Below, piece after piece: positions 52,832 through 60,609 of a DNA stretch of 64,000 nucleotides. The stretch spans positions 1 to 64,000 of the forward strand of contig CAYNJC010000008.1 in NCBI GenBank assembly GCA_964397565.1, read 5' to 3'. Every line of letters begins with the position of its first letter. Position 1 is the first letter of the stretch. A program made the position numbers and the translations under genes. The notes beneath the pieces are model-generated. The model made no database searches. It saw only the letters and a program-made list of their open reading frames with translations, and was not told the DNA's origin. This DNA comes from JAPLST01 sp964397565. Lineage in GTDB: Bacteria > Auribacterota > UBA3054 > JAPLST01.

Positions 52832-54499
52832 ATGAACCCGGCCAATCCCCTGATCGTGCAGAGTGATCGCTCGGTCCTCCTCGAAGTGGATAATCCCCGC
52901 TATGATGAGGCCCGTGATCGTCTGGCCCAATTCGCCGAACTGGTCAAGAGCCCCGAGCACATTCACACCTATCGCATCTCGCCGCTTTCGATCTGGAATG
53001 CCACCGCCGCCGGCCTGAAAGCCGAAGAGATCGTCGCCACTCTCGCAGCCCTCGGCAAATTTGACCTGCCCGACGCGCTGCGCCACGAGATCCTCGAACT
53101 GGCCACGCGCTATGGCCGGATCATCCTCGAAAAAGATGGCGAGCAGTTGCGCCTGTCCATTGCCGAGCCGAATCTCGCCCGCCAGATCGCACACCATCCC
53201 AAAGTCGCGCCCATGCTCGCGCAGCGCCTGGCCGAAGGCGTCTTTCGCATCCTGCTCACGCATCGTGGCGAAATCAAACGCGTCCTGACCGACCTCGGCT
53301 TTCCGGTCAAGGATCTGGCCGGCTATGTTCAGGGCGCCCCGCTCCCGCTCACCTTGCGTGCCAGCGCGTGCGGCGGCAGCCCCTTCGTTGTGCGCCCGTA
53401 CCAGCTCGATGCCGCCGCGAATTTTTACCAAGGTGGCGGTGTCGAAGGTGGGTGCGGTGTGGTCGTTCTGCCCTGCGGCGCCGGCAAGACGATTGTCGGC
53501 ATGGCCGTCATGGCCACCATCCAAACGCATACCTTGATCTTAAGCGCCAACATCACCGCCCTGCGCCAATGGCGCGACGAGCTGCTCGACAAAACGTCGC
53601 TGCTGCCCGAACAAATCGCCGAGTACTCCGGCGAGACCAAAGCGATCGCGCCGGTGACCCTGGCCACCTATCAAATTTTGACCTATCGGCCCGACAAAAC
53701 CAAAAACTTTTTCCCGCACTTTGAACTGTTCTTCAAACGCGACTGGGGCTTGATCGTCTATGACGAAGTCCATCTGCTGCCCGCGCCGGTCTTCCGTATC
53801 ACCTCCGATTTGCAGGCCCGCCGCCGTTTGGGCCTGACCGCCACCCTCGTCCGCGAAGACGGCAAAGAAACCGAGGTCTTCAGCTTGGTCGGCCCGAAAC
53901 GCTATGACATGCCCTGGAAGGAACTCGAAGCGCAACAATGGCTGGCCAAGGCCTCCTGCACCGAACTGCGCATCCCCATGCGCGATGCCGATCAGCTTGA
54001 GTATGCCGTTGCGACCGACCGGCTGCGTTTCCGCATCGCTTCCGAAAATCCGCGCAAAACCGAAATCATCACGCGCCTGCTCAATCAGCACAAGGATGAC
54101 CGCGTCTTGATCATCGGCCAGTATCTCACCCAATTGCGCGCCTTGGCCAAATGCCTGCGCGCACCGTTGATCACCGGCCAGACGCCCCAAAAAGAACGCG
54201 AGCTGCTCTACGGTCAGTTCCGCACCGGTGCCATCACACGCCTGATCGTCTCGAAAGTCGGCAACTTCGCCGTCGACTTGCCGGATGCCAATGTCGCCAT
54301 TCAGATCAGCGGCACATTCGGCTCGCGCCAGGAAGAAGCCCAGCGCCTCGGCCGCATTCTGCGCCCCAAGCCGGGCAGCAATCAAGCCCAGTTCTACACG
54401 ATTGTCACCTACAACAGTGTCGAGCAGGAATTCGCGCTCAAACGCCAACTGTTTTTGACCGAGCAGGGCTATGCCTATCGCATCGAAAACGTGCCCTGA
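52832..54499 (+). CDS. XPB/Ssl2-type superfamily 2 DNA helicase
   Basis: The 555-aa protein has an N-terminal segment PLIVQSDRSVLLEVDNPRYD typical of bacterial XPB. The motor follows: LPCGAGKTIVG (motif I, near residue 216), YDEVHLLP (motif II), GLTATLVREDGKE (motif III plus RED-like residues) and SGTFGSRQEEAQRLGRILRPK, in part (motif VI). XPB unwinds DNA in nucleotide excision repair. In bacteria its role is less defined. Length matches bacterial XPB (about 540-560). Confidence 0.92.
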   Translation: MNPANPLIVQSDRSVLLEVDNPRYDEARDRLAQFAELVKSPEHIHTYRISPLSIWNATAAGLKAEEIVATLAALGKFDLPDALRHEILELATRYGRIILEKDGEQLRLSIAEPNLARQIAHHPKVAPMLAQRLAEGVFRILLTHRGEIKRVLTDLGFPVKDLAGYVQGAPLPLTLRASACGGSPFVVRPYQLDAAANFYQGGGVEGGCGVVVLPCGAGKTIVGMAVMATIQTHTLILSANITALRQWRDELLDKTSLLPEQIAEYSGETKAIAPVTLATYQILTYRPDKTKNFFPHFELFFKRDWGLIVYDEVHLLPAPVFRITSDLQARRRLGLTATLVREDGKETEVFSLVGPKRYDMPWKELEAQQWLAKASCTELRIPMRDADQLEYAVATDRLRFRIASENPRKTEIITRLLNQHKDDRVLIIGQYLTQLRALAKCLRAPLITGQTPQKERELLYGQFRTGAITRLIVSKVGNFAVDLPDANVAIQISGTFGSRQEEAQRLGRILRPKPGSNQAQFYTIVTYNSVEQEFALKRQLFLTEQGYAYRIENVP

Positions 54500-54522
54500 A
54501 ATTCGTTCGCGGCGAACACATT
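54500..54522. promoter_or_regulatory. Imperfect palindrome, CGTTC-N5-GAACA
   Basis: AATTCGTTCGC and GCGAACACATT flank a central G immediately after the XPB stop. The core is shared with the perfect palindrome at 54686-54708. Confidence 0.5.
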
Positions 54523-54685
54523 GTGGCATGCGTTCATCCCTGGCATGCGGCACGTAGCCGTCGCACGGCGTGCGGCGCATGCAGACACAAGCGCGGCACG
54601 GAACGCCGTTCCACGGCTACATCTGGCCGCTGCCTGGGCCGGTGGCCGCGCGCCGAATTGGTGCTTTGCCTGCACTGACACCAGT

Positions 54686-54708
54686 AATTTGTTCGCCGCG
54701 AACAAATT
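54686..54708. promoter_or_regulatory. Perfect 23-bp palindrome, TGTTC-N5-GAACA (operator candidate)
   Basis: AATTTGTTCGC-C-GCGAACAAATT is perfectly symmetric around 54697. It lies 37 bp upstream of the -35 of the promoter at 54745. It resembles a repressor or LexA-type site but has a 5-bp spacer. Confidence 0.55.
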
Positions 54709-54744
54709 ATCCGCGCAAATGGTTTTTATCAGCAACCCGGCCGC

Positions 54745-54773
54745 TTGCGTTTGCATGCACAGTTTTGTATAAT
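54745..54773 (+). promoter_or_regulatory. Promoter TTGCGT-N17-TATAAT
   Basis: The -35 (54745-54750) and -10 (54768-54773) predict a start about 54780. It could transcribe a precursor of the 6S RNA candidate, with a 5' extension of about 120 nt, and then rarA. Confidence 0.7.
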
Positions 54774-54898
54774 ACAAGGTGCCCTGTGAAACAGCGCAAT
54801 CCAGCGCGCGCGCAGTTGCCCTGCGCACCGCGGTTAACCATAGATGGCTGCCCCGTGGCAGCAGTATGAACGCGACGGTATTGACGCCATGATAAATG

Positions 54899-55082
54899 CT
54901 CCCCCTGCGGTGTTCGTTATGTTGGGTGACGTTTGGACCAACACTATAATGTTCGGGAGCTAGCGACCAGATGGCGGCGTCATGCCCGCCTCCGTGCGGG
55001 ACGACACATAAATCTGGCGCGGCACCCATTTGGGCTTTCGGCTCAACAACACCTGGCAGACGGCACTCGCGGGGGCTTTTTT
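54899..55082 (+). ncRNA. ssrS: Candidate 6S RNA
   Basis: The roughly 180-nt segment folds as one long rod. The closing stem pairs CCCCC-U-GCGGUG (54901-54912) with CAC-U-CGC-GGGGG (55064-55075). The apical arm pairs GCG-A-CCAGAT (54963-54972) with AUCUGG-CGC (55012-55020), then GUC with GAC, then CCCGC/GCGGG around a terminal loop. A large internal bubble separates the two. GUGUUCG near the 5' end and ACGACACAU at 55001-55009 match E. coli 6S as I remember it. T6 follows the rod. Genes rarA and fau downstream are known 6S neighbours. 6S binds RNA polymerase holoenzyme. Confidence 0.68.
54922..54950 (+). promoter_or_regulatory. Internal promoter-like sequence TTGGGT-N17-TATAAT
   Basis: It lies inside the 5' half of the 6S candidate. 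It may start a separate rarA transcript near 54957, or be a coincidence of promoter-mimicking RNA sequence. Confidence 0.4.
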
Positions 55083-55176
55083 CCCGTTCGCTTTCGCTGC
55101 ACCCTGTGCGCACGCCATCATCATAGATTGTGCGCGTCACTTCGGTGGCGCGTGCGCCCAGCCGGAGTGCCACGGT

Positions 55177-56607
55177 TTGAGTGATGCCGCGATCGAGTTC
55201 GCGCCCGAATTGTTTCTGAGCGCCGATGAACCCGTGCCGGGTATGGCGGCCACGCCGCCCGCCGGCGTGCATCTGCCGCTGGCCCACGCCATGCGCCCGC
55301 GCACGCTCGAGGAAATCGCCGGCCAGCAACACATCCTCGCGCCCGGCACGCTCCTCGAACGCGCCATCCGCACTGATTCCTTGACCTCTGCCATCTTCTA
55401 CGGCCCGCCCGGCACCGGCAAAACGACCCTCGCCGAAGTCATCGCCACCATCACCCGCCGCGCCTTTTGCCGCCTCAGCGCGGTCGCCGCATCCGTCCAG
55501 GATGTGCGCCAGGTGATCGCCTTCTCGCGCCGCGCCCAGCAGGCCGGCAAGCCCGGCGCAGTCCTCTTCCTCGACGAAATTCATCGCTTCAACAAAGCCC
55601 AGCAGGATGTCCTCCTGCCCTGGGTCGAGAACGGCACGCTAATCCTGATCGGCGCCACCGTCGAAAATCCGTTCTTTGTGTTGAATGCCGCCCTGCGCTC
55701 GCGCTCGCGTATTTTCCAGTTCAAGCCGCTCGGGCTGGACGACATCCTGCTCGTGCTGCGCCGCGCCTTGGCCGATGCCGCGCGCGGCCTCGGCGCGTTG
55801 CAGCCCGCGGTGGCGGAGGACGCGTTGACCTTCCTGGCCAAGGCCTGCGATGGCGATGCGCGCGTTGCCCTGACCGCGCTCGAATTGGCCGTGCGTTCCG
55901 CCGCCGCCGATGCCGCCGGCGCACGCCAGATCGTGCTGGCCGACGCCGAAGCCTCCATGCAAAAAAAGAACATCGTCTATGACCGTCAGGGCGATGCCCA
56001 CTATGACACCATCTCGGCTTACATCAAATCCATGCGCGGCAGCGATCCCGATGCGGCCCTCTACTGGCTTGCCAAAATGCTCGAAGTCGGCGAAGACCCG
56101 CGCTTCATTGCCCGCCGCATGGTGATCTTCGCCAGCGAAGACATTGCCTGCGCCGACCCGCTCGCCCTGCCGCTGGCCGTCGCCGCCTATGACGCGGTCG
56201 AACGCATCGGCCTGCCCGAAGCGCAGCTCAATTTGGGTCATGTCACGGTCTACCTGGCCTGCGCCCCAAAAAGCAATGCGACCTGCACCGCGCTCGCCAA
56301 AGCCCGTGAAGACATTCAACAGGAACGCACCCTCGACGTGCCGGCGCACCTGCGCGACGCGCACTATCAGGGCGCAAAAACACTCGGCCATGGCGAAGGC
56401 TACAAATATGCCCACAATTTTCCCGGGCATTTTGTGGCACAGGACTACCTGCCCGCGCCGCGCCGGTATTACGAGCCCTCCCGCGAGGGCTGGGAGGCTA
56501 AAATTGCCGACCGACTCGCCCAGTGGCGCGCACAAAAAGCAGCTGCGACAGCAGCTGCTGAGCCTGCGCCGCGCCCTGCCGCCGGCCGCGCGCGCCGCGC
56601 AACATGA
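55177..56607 (+). CDS. rarA: Replication-associated recombination protein A
   Basis: The AAA+ protein acts at stalled replication forks. Visible features are PLAHAMRPRTLEEIAGQQHIL, in part, Walker A YGPPGTGKTTLAE, Walker B VLFLDEIHRFNKAQQDVLLP, sensor GATVENPFF, and the C-terminal tetramerisation domain ending GYKYAHNFPGHFVAQDYLP. TTG 55177 is preferred because the ELFLSADEP segment that follows is family-like; ATG 55243 would remove it and ATG 55030 lies in the 6S candidate. From TTG the protein has 476 aa. Confidence 0.9.
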   Translation: MSDAAIEFAPELFLSADEPVPGMAATPPAGVHLPLAHAMRPRTLEEIAGQQHILAPGTLLERAIRTDSLTSAIFYGPPGTGKTTLAEVIATITRRAFCRLSAVAASVQDVRQVIAFSRRAQQAGKPGAVLFLDEIHRFNKAQQDVLLPWVENGTLILIGATVENPFFVLNAALRSRSRIFQFKPLGLDDILLVLRRALADAARGLGALQPAVAEDALTFLAKACDGDARVALTALELAVRSAAADAAGARQIVLADAEASMQKKNIVYDRQGDAHYDTISAYIKSMRGSDPDAALYWLAKMLEVGEDPRFIARRMVIFASEDIACADPLALPLAVAAYDAVERIGLPEAQLNLGHVTVYLACAPKSNATCTALAKAREDIQQERTLDVPAHLRDAHYQGAKTLGHGEGYKYAHNFPGHFVAQDYLPAPRRYYEPSREGWEAKIADRLAQWRAQKAAATAAAEPAPRPAAGRARRAT

Positions 56608-57130
56608 CGGCATCATCGCCCGCATTCTGGCCAGCGACTTGTGGCACACCGCGCGGACGGTCATCGCCTATATGGCGCTGCCCGACGAAGTTGCCACCAG
56701 CGCATTGCGCGACGCCGCGCTGGCGCAGGCCAAAACGCTGGTTCTGCCGGCTGTCCGCGCGGGCGAGATTGTCTGGCACGTCGCGCCAACCCGCGACCCG
56801 GCTTGGTTTGTCCGCGGACCATTCGGCATTCTGGAACCGCCGCCCGGCGCGCCCGTTTGGCGCGCGGCGACAGCGGCCACACCGTGCCTCTGGCTGGTGC
56901 CCGGCGTTGCCTTTGATCGCGCCGGCCACCGCCTCGGCCGCGGCGGCGGCTATTATGATCGCGCCTTGCGCGCCGCGCAGGCAACGCACGGCACCGTCGG
57001 CCTCGCCTACCGCGAGCAGCTGTGTGCGGACGTGCCGGCCAATGCCTTGGATTGGTCACTTGAGTTTGTGGCAACCCCCGACCAACTGGTGGTTGCCGCG
57101 TTATCACATAAAATAGAGGAGCAACAATGA
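56504..57130 (+). CDS. fau: 5-formyltetrahydrofolate cyclo-ligase
   Basis: The enzyme (ygfA in E. coli) converts 5-formyl-THF to 5,10-methenyl-THF. The protein has KKQLRQQLLSLRRAL at the N-terminus, VIAYMALPDEVAT and the ATP/folate motif VAFDRAGHRLGRGGGYYDRAL. No ATG precedes the conserved start. TTG 56504 has a GGGAGG ribosome-binding site 7 nt upstream and gives 208 aa, with a 104-nt overlap into rarA. It overlaps rny by 4 nt. Confidence 0.88.
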   Translation: MPTDSPSGAHKKQLRQQLLSLRRALPPAARAAQHDGIIARILASDLWHTARTVIAYMALPDEVATSALRDAALAQAKTLVLPAVRAGEIVWHVAPTRDPAWFVRGPFGILEPPPGAPVWRAATAATPCLWLVPGVAFDRAGHRLGRGGGYYDRALRAAQATHGTVGLAYREQLCADVPANALDWSLEFVATPDQLVVAALSHKIEEQQ

Positions 57131-58680
57131 TCATTATCATTACGGCCGCCATCTGTGGCGTGGCCGGTCTGATCGTCGGCTATGTGCTGCATACCATGCT
57201 GGCGCGCCGTGGCGTTGGTGACGTCCAAGGCCGCGTCCGGGAAATCCTGGCAACCGCCAAGAAAGATGCGGAAGCACTCGTGCGTGAAGGCAAACTGCAG
57301 GTCAAAGATGATCTGCACCGCATGCGCGTCGAGTTTGATGAATCCACCAAGCAGCGCCGCCAGGAAATCCAAAAAGAAGAGCAATGGTTGCTGCAGAAAA
57401 AGGACGCGGTCGAAAAACGGGTCGACACCATCGAGAAGAAAGAGCAGCTCATCGAAGATGAACGCAAAAAAATAACCGCTGAGCGCGACGCGCTGAAACG
57501 CGAACAGGAGCACATCGCCAAACTGGTGCACGAGGAAGAAATCGCCTTGCAGCGCATTGCCGGCCTCAGTCGCGACGAGGCCTATCAGCGCCTGATGTCC
57601 AAACTCGAAAAGGATGTCGAATATGACGCCGCCACCATGATCCGCCGCAAACAGCAGGAAGCCCTCGAAGAAGGCGACCGGCTCGCACGTGACATTATTG
57701 CCCAAGCCATTCAGCGCTGCTCGTCCGAACATGTCAGCGAAACCACGGTCTGCTCGGTCTCCTTGCCGAGCGATGACATGAAGGGCCGCATCATCGGCCG
57801 TGAAGGCCGCAATATTCGCGCGCTCGAGCAGGAAACCGGCGTCGAGATTTTGATTGATGATACACCCAACGCCGTCGTCATTTCCGGCTTCGACCCGGTC
57901 CGCCGCGAAACCGCGCGCCGCACCCTCGAACGCCTGATCGCCGACGGCCGCATTCATCCCGCCCGGATCGAGGAAATCCTCGGCAAAGTCCGCAAGGAAG
58001 TCGACCAGGAAATCGAGGAGACCGGCGTCAAAACGGCGCTCGCACTCGGCGTCACTGGCGTGCACCCCGAGTTGCTCAAACTGATCGGCCGCCTGAAATT
58101 TCGCACCAGTTATGGCCAGAATTTGCTCAGCCATTCGCTCGAAGTCGCCAAAATTATGGCGGCGCTCAGCGCCGAATTGCACGAGGATGTCGCCAAGGCC
58201 AAACGCATCGGCCTGCTGCACGACATCGGCAAGGCGGTGGACCACGAAGTCGAAGGCGCGCATGCCGCCATCGGCGCCGAAATCGCCAAGCGCTACAACG
58301 AATCCAAGGACGTCGTCAACGCGATTGCCGCGCATCACAACGAGGCTGCGCCGGAAAGCCGTTTGGCCGTGCTGGCCAGTGCCGCGGATGCCATTTCGGC
58401 CGCGCGGCCCGGCGCGCGCAGTGAATCGTACGAGTTGTACCTGCAGCGCATGCAGCAGCTCGAGAAAGTCGCCGGCGAAGAGCCGGGCGTGCAAAGCGCC
58501 TTCGCCATCCAAGCCGGGCGCGAATTGCGCGTCATGGTTGATTCGGATGTCCTCGACGACAACCAGATCATCGTCCTGGCCCGCACGATTGCCAAGCGCG
58601 TCTCGGACGAGGTGCAATTCCCCGGCCAAGTACGCGTCACCGTCGTGCGCGAAAAACGCGTCGTCGAATTCGCACGCTGA
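57127..58680 (+). CDS. rny: Ribonuclease Y
   Basis: The 517-aa membrane-anchored endoribonuclease initiates mRNA decay. It has an N-terminal transmembrane helix (IIIITAAICGVAGLIVGYVL), a long coiled coil (residues about 35-165), a KH domain (MKGRIIGREGRNIRALEQET) and an HD domain (GLLHDIGKAVDHEVEGAHAA; AIAAHHNE). It is complete and in the usual length range. Confidence 0.96.
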   Translation: MIIIITAAICGVAGLIVGYVLHTMLARRGVGDVQGRVREILATAKKDAEALVREGKLQVKDDLHRMRVEFDESTKQRRQEIQKEEQWLLQKKDAVEKRVDTIEKKEQLIEDERKKITAERDALKREQEHIAKLVHEEEIALQRIAGLSRDEAYQRLMSKLEKDVEYDAATMIRRKQQEALEEGDRLARDIIAQAIQRCSSEHVSETTVCSVSLPSDDMKGRIIGREGRNIRALEQETGVEILIDDTPNAVVISGFDPVRRETARRTLERLIADGRIHPARIEEILGKVRKEVDQEIEETGVKTALALGVTGVHPELLKLIGRLKFRTSYGQNLLSHSLEVAKIMAALSAELHEDVAKAKRIGLLHDIGKAVDHEVEGAHAAIGAEIAKRYNESKDVVNAIAAHHNEAAPESRLAVLASAADAISAARPGARSESYELYLQRMQQLEKVAGEEPGVQSAFAIQAGRELRVMVDSDVLDDNQIIVLARTIAKRVSDEVQFPGQVRVTVVREKRVVEFAR

Positions 58681-58684
58681 CCAG

Positions 58685-58709
58685 GCAAATTTCAAATCTC
58701 AAATCTGAA
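58685..58709. repeat. Heptamer array (ATTTCAA/ATCTCAA/ATCTGAA)
   Basis: Consecutive 7-mers fill the 29-bp gap between rny and the four-helix gene, ending at the ATG. The same words recur inside and after that gene. Confidence 0.8.
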
Positions 58710-59249
58710 ATGAAATACGCCCGCTTCGAGGATCTGCCCGTCTGGCAAGACAGCATCAACCTCTGCGTCGACGGCTTTAGCCTGACTGAGGATACCGCCT
58801 TCCATCGCAAAGGGGATATCGCCAATCAATTCGAGCGCGCCATCCTTTCCATCAGTAACAACATCGCCGAGTGCTTTGAACGCGGAACCACCAATGAGTT
58901 GATCACCTTTCTCTACTATGCCCGCGGCTCTGCAGCTGAAGTGCGCTCGATTCTGTGCGTGATCGAGCGCATGCCGCATTTCAGTCATCTCAAATCTCAA
59001 ATCTTACATCTGAAATCACAGGCCGAATCCATCGCGCGCCAACTGCGCGCGTGGGCCGAGGCGCTGCAGGATTCGGATATCCCCGGCCAGCGCCACCTCA
59101 ATGAAAAATCGCGCCGGATTTACGAACAGCGCATGCGCGCCGAGAAATGTGAACAATTTATCAAAATCGAGCTCGAACGTCTCCGCGCACAGCAGAAAAA
59201 CCAAGCCGATGCAGAACCAGCAGGCGAATCCCACGACTTCAGCATCTGA
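58710..59249 (+). CDS. bS23-like four-helix bundle protein
   Basis: The 179-aa protein has the family pattern FEDLPVWQDSINLCVDGFSL, GDIANQFERAILSISNNIAE, FLYYARGSAAEV. Such proteins were first found in 23S rRNA intervening sequences and are common free-standing genes of unknown role. Residues about 93-105 (SHLKSQILHLKSQ) are encoded by the ATCTCAA heptamer repeat, which appears to have inserted in frame. The C-terminal extension (about 50 residues) is charged and unusual for the family. Confidence 0.82.
   Translation: MKYARFEDLPVWQDSINLCVDGFSLTEDTAFHRKGDIANQFERAILSISNNIAECFERGTTNELITFLYYARGSAAEVRSILCVIERMPHFSHLKSQILHLKSQAESIARQLRAWAEALQDSDIPGQRHLNEKSRRIYEQRMRAEKCEQFIKIELERLRAQQKNQADAEPAGESHDFSI
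58987..59020. repeat. Heptamer repeat inside the four-helix protein gene
   Basis: ATCTCAA, ATCTCAA, ATCTTAC, ATCTGAA occur in phase within the coding sequence and match the arrays flanking the gene. Confidence 0.78.
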
Positions 59250-59281
59250 AATCTCATATCTCATATTTCAAATCTCAAATT
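59245..59281. repeat. Heptamer array between the four-helix gene and aroA
   Basis: ATCTGAA, ATCTCAT, ATCTCAT, ATTTCAA, ATCTCAA run in 7-bp phase. They fill most of the gap up to the aroA leader. Confidence 0.82.
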
Positions 59282-59291
59282 ATCGATCCCC

Positions 59292-60563
59292 ATGTCCTCC
59301 CTCACCATCCATCCCTCCTCGCTGGGCGGCGCCGTGCGCATTCCGGCCTCCAAGTCGCACACCATCCGCGCGCTGCTCATTGCCACGCTGGCGGACGGCA
59401 CCTCGACGCTCGGCAGCCCGCTCGACTCGGGTGACACCCAATCCTGTGTCCGCGCCTGTCAGGCCTTTGGCGCTGATATCGCCGTCAGCGGCGCGCACTG
59501 GCGCGTGCGCGGCACGGCCGGCAACGTGCAAGTACCCGCTGCGCCGATTGATGTCGGCAATTCCGGCACAACCCTCTATTTTGCCATGGCCACTGCCGCC
59601 CTGGCCCACGCGCCCATCACCCTCACCGGCGATTATCAAATCCAACGCCGGCCGGCAACCGCCTTGATCACCGCGCTCAACGACCTTGGCGCGCGTGCCG
59701 TCGCGCTGCACAGCAATGGCTGCGCCCCCATCGAAATCTGCGGCCCTCTGCGCGGCGGCACCACCACGCTGGCCTGCCCCACCTCACAATATCTCAGCAG
59801 CTTGCTGATCAACTGCCCGCTCGCCGCCGGCGCCAGCGAGATCGTCGTGCCGTTCTTGAACGAAAAACCCTACGTCGAAATGACGCTGGAATGGCTCAGA
59901 CGCCAAAACACGGCGTTGGTCAACGACGATTTCTGTCGTGTGCACATCCCCGGCGGGCAACGCTATCAGGCCTTCTCGCGCGAGATTCCAGCCGACTTCT
60001 CGTCCGCCACCTTCTTCCTGGTGGCGGCGGCGATCACCGGCGGCGATGTCACCCTGCACGGGCTCGACATGACCGACTCGCAAGGCGACAAGGCCGTGGT
60101 GGCCATGCTGCAAGCCATGGGCGCCAAGATCGAGATCGCCGCCGATAGTATTCGTGTGCGCGGCGGCGACTTGCAGGGCTGTGAACTCGATTTGAACGCC
60201 ACCCCGGACGCCTTGCCAGCGCTGGCGGTGGCGGGCTGCTTTGCGCGCGGCGAAACGCGTTTGGTCAATGTCGCCCAGGCGCGCATTAAGGAGACCGACC
60301 GGATCGCGGTCATGTGCGCCGAGCTGGCCGCGCTGGGCGCCACCATCGAGGAACGCCCGGATGGCCTGATTATCAAGGAAAGCGCGCTGCACGGCGGCAC
60401 GGTGGCAAGTCATGATGATCATCGCGTCGTGATGGCGCTGGCGGTGGCGGGCCTGCGCGCGGCCGCGCCGGTGACGATCAGCCGCGCCGACGCGTTGCGC
60501 ATCACCTTCCCGAATTTCACTGACCTGCTTCAAGCCCTCGGCGCGCGGTATCGCTTCGGCTAA
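59292..60563 (+). CDS. aroA: 3-phosphoshikimate 1-carboxyvinyltransferase (EPSP synthase)
   Basis: The 423-aa shikimate-pathway enzyme joins PEP to shikimate 3-phosphate. It has IPASKSHTIRALLIATLADG, DVGNSGTTLYF, the TSQYLSSLLINCPL segment, DFSSATFFLVAAAI, ARIKETDRIAVM and SHDDHRVVMALAVA. The catalytic Lys, Asp and Glu positions are present. The GNSGT block with Gly suggests a class I-like motif but T/A positions vary; glyphosate class was not assigned. Confidence 0.95.
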   Translation: MSSLTIHPSSLGGAVRIPASKSHTIRALLIATLADGTSTLGSPLDSGDTQSCVRACQAFGADIAVSGAHWRVRGTAGNVQVPAAPIDVGNSGTTLYFAMATAALAHAPITLTGDYQIQRRPATALITALNDLGARAVALHSNGCAPIEICGPLRGGTTTLACPTSQYLSSLLINCPLAAGASEIVVPFLNEKPYVEMTLEWLRRQNTALVNDDFCRVHIPGGQRYQAFSREIPADFSSATFFLVAAAITGGDVTLHGLDMTDSQGDKAVVAMLQAMGAKIEIAADSIRVRGGDLQGCELDLNATPDALPALAVAGCFARGETRLVNVAQARIKETDRIAVMCAELAALGATIEERPDGLIIKESALHGGTVASHDDHRVVMALAVAGLRAAAPVTISRADALRITFPNFTDLLQALGARYRFG

Positions 60564-60609
60564 GCGCCGTTGCCATCATCCTTTTTTTGTAAAACAAGCA
60601 GAGACTTTT

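Noticed and set aside
54899..55082. SRP RNA or tmRNA as alternatives for the structured RNA
   Set aside because: The conserved SRP GGAAGGAAGCAGCC-type motif and tmRNA tRNA-like ends or tag reading frame are absent.
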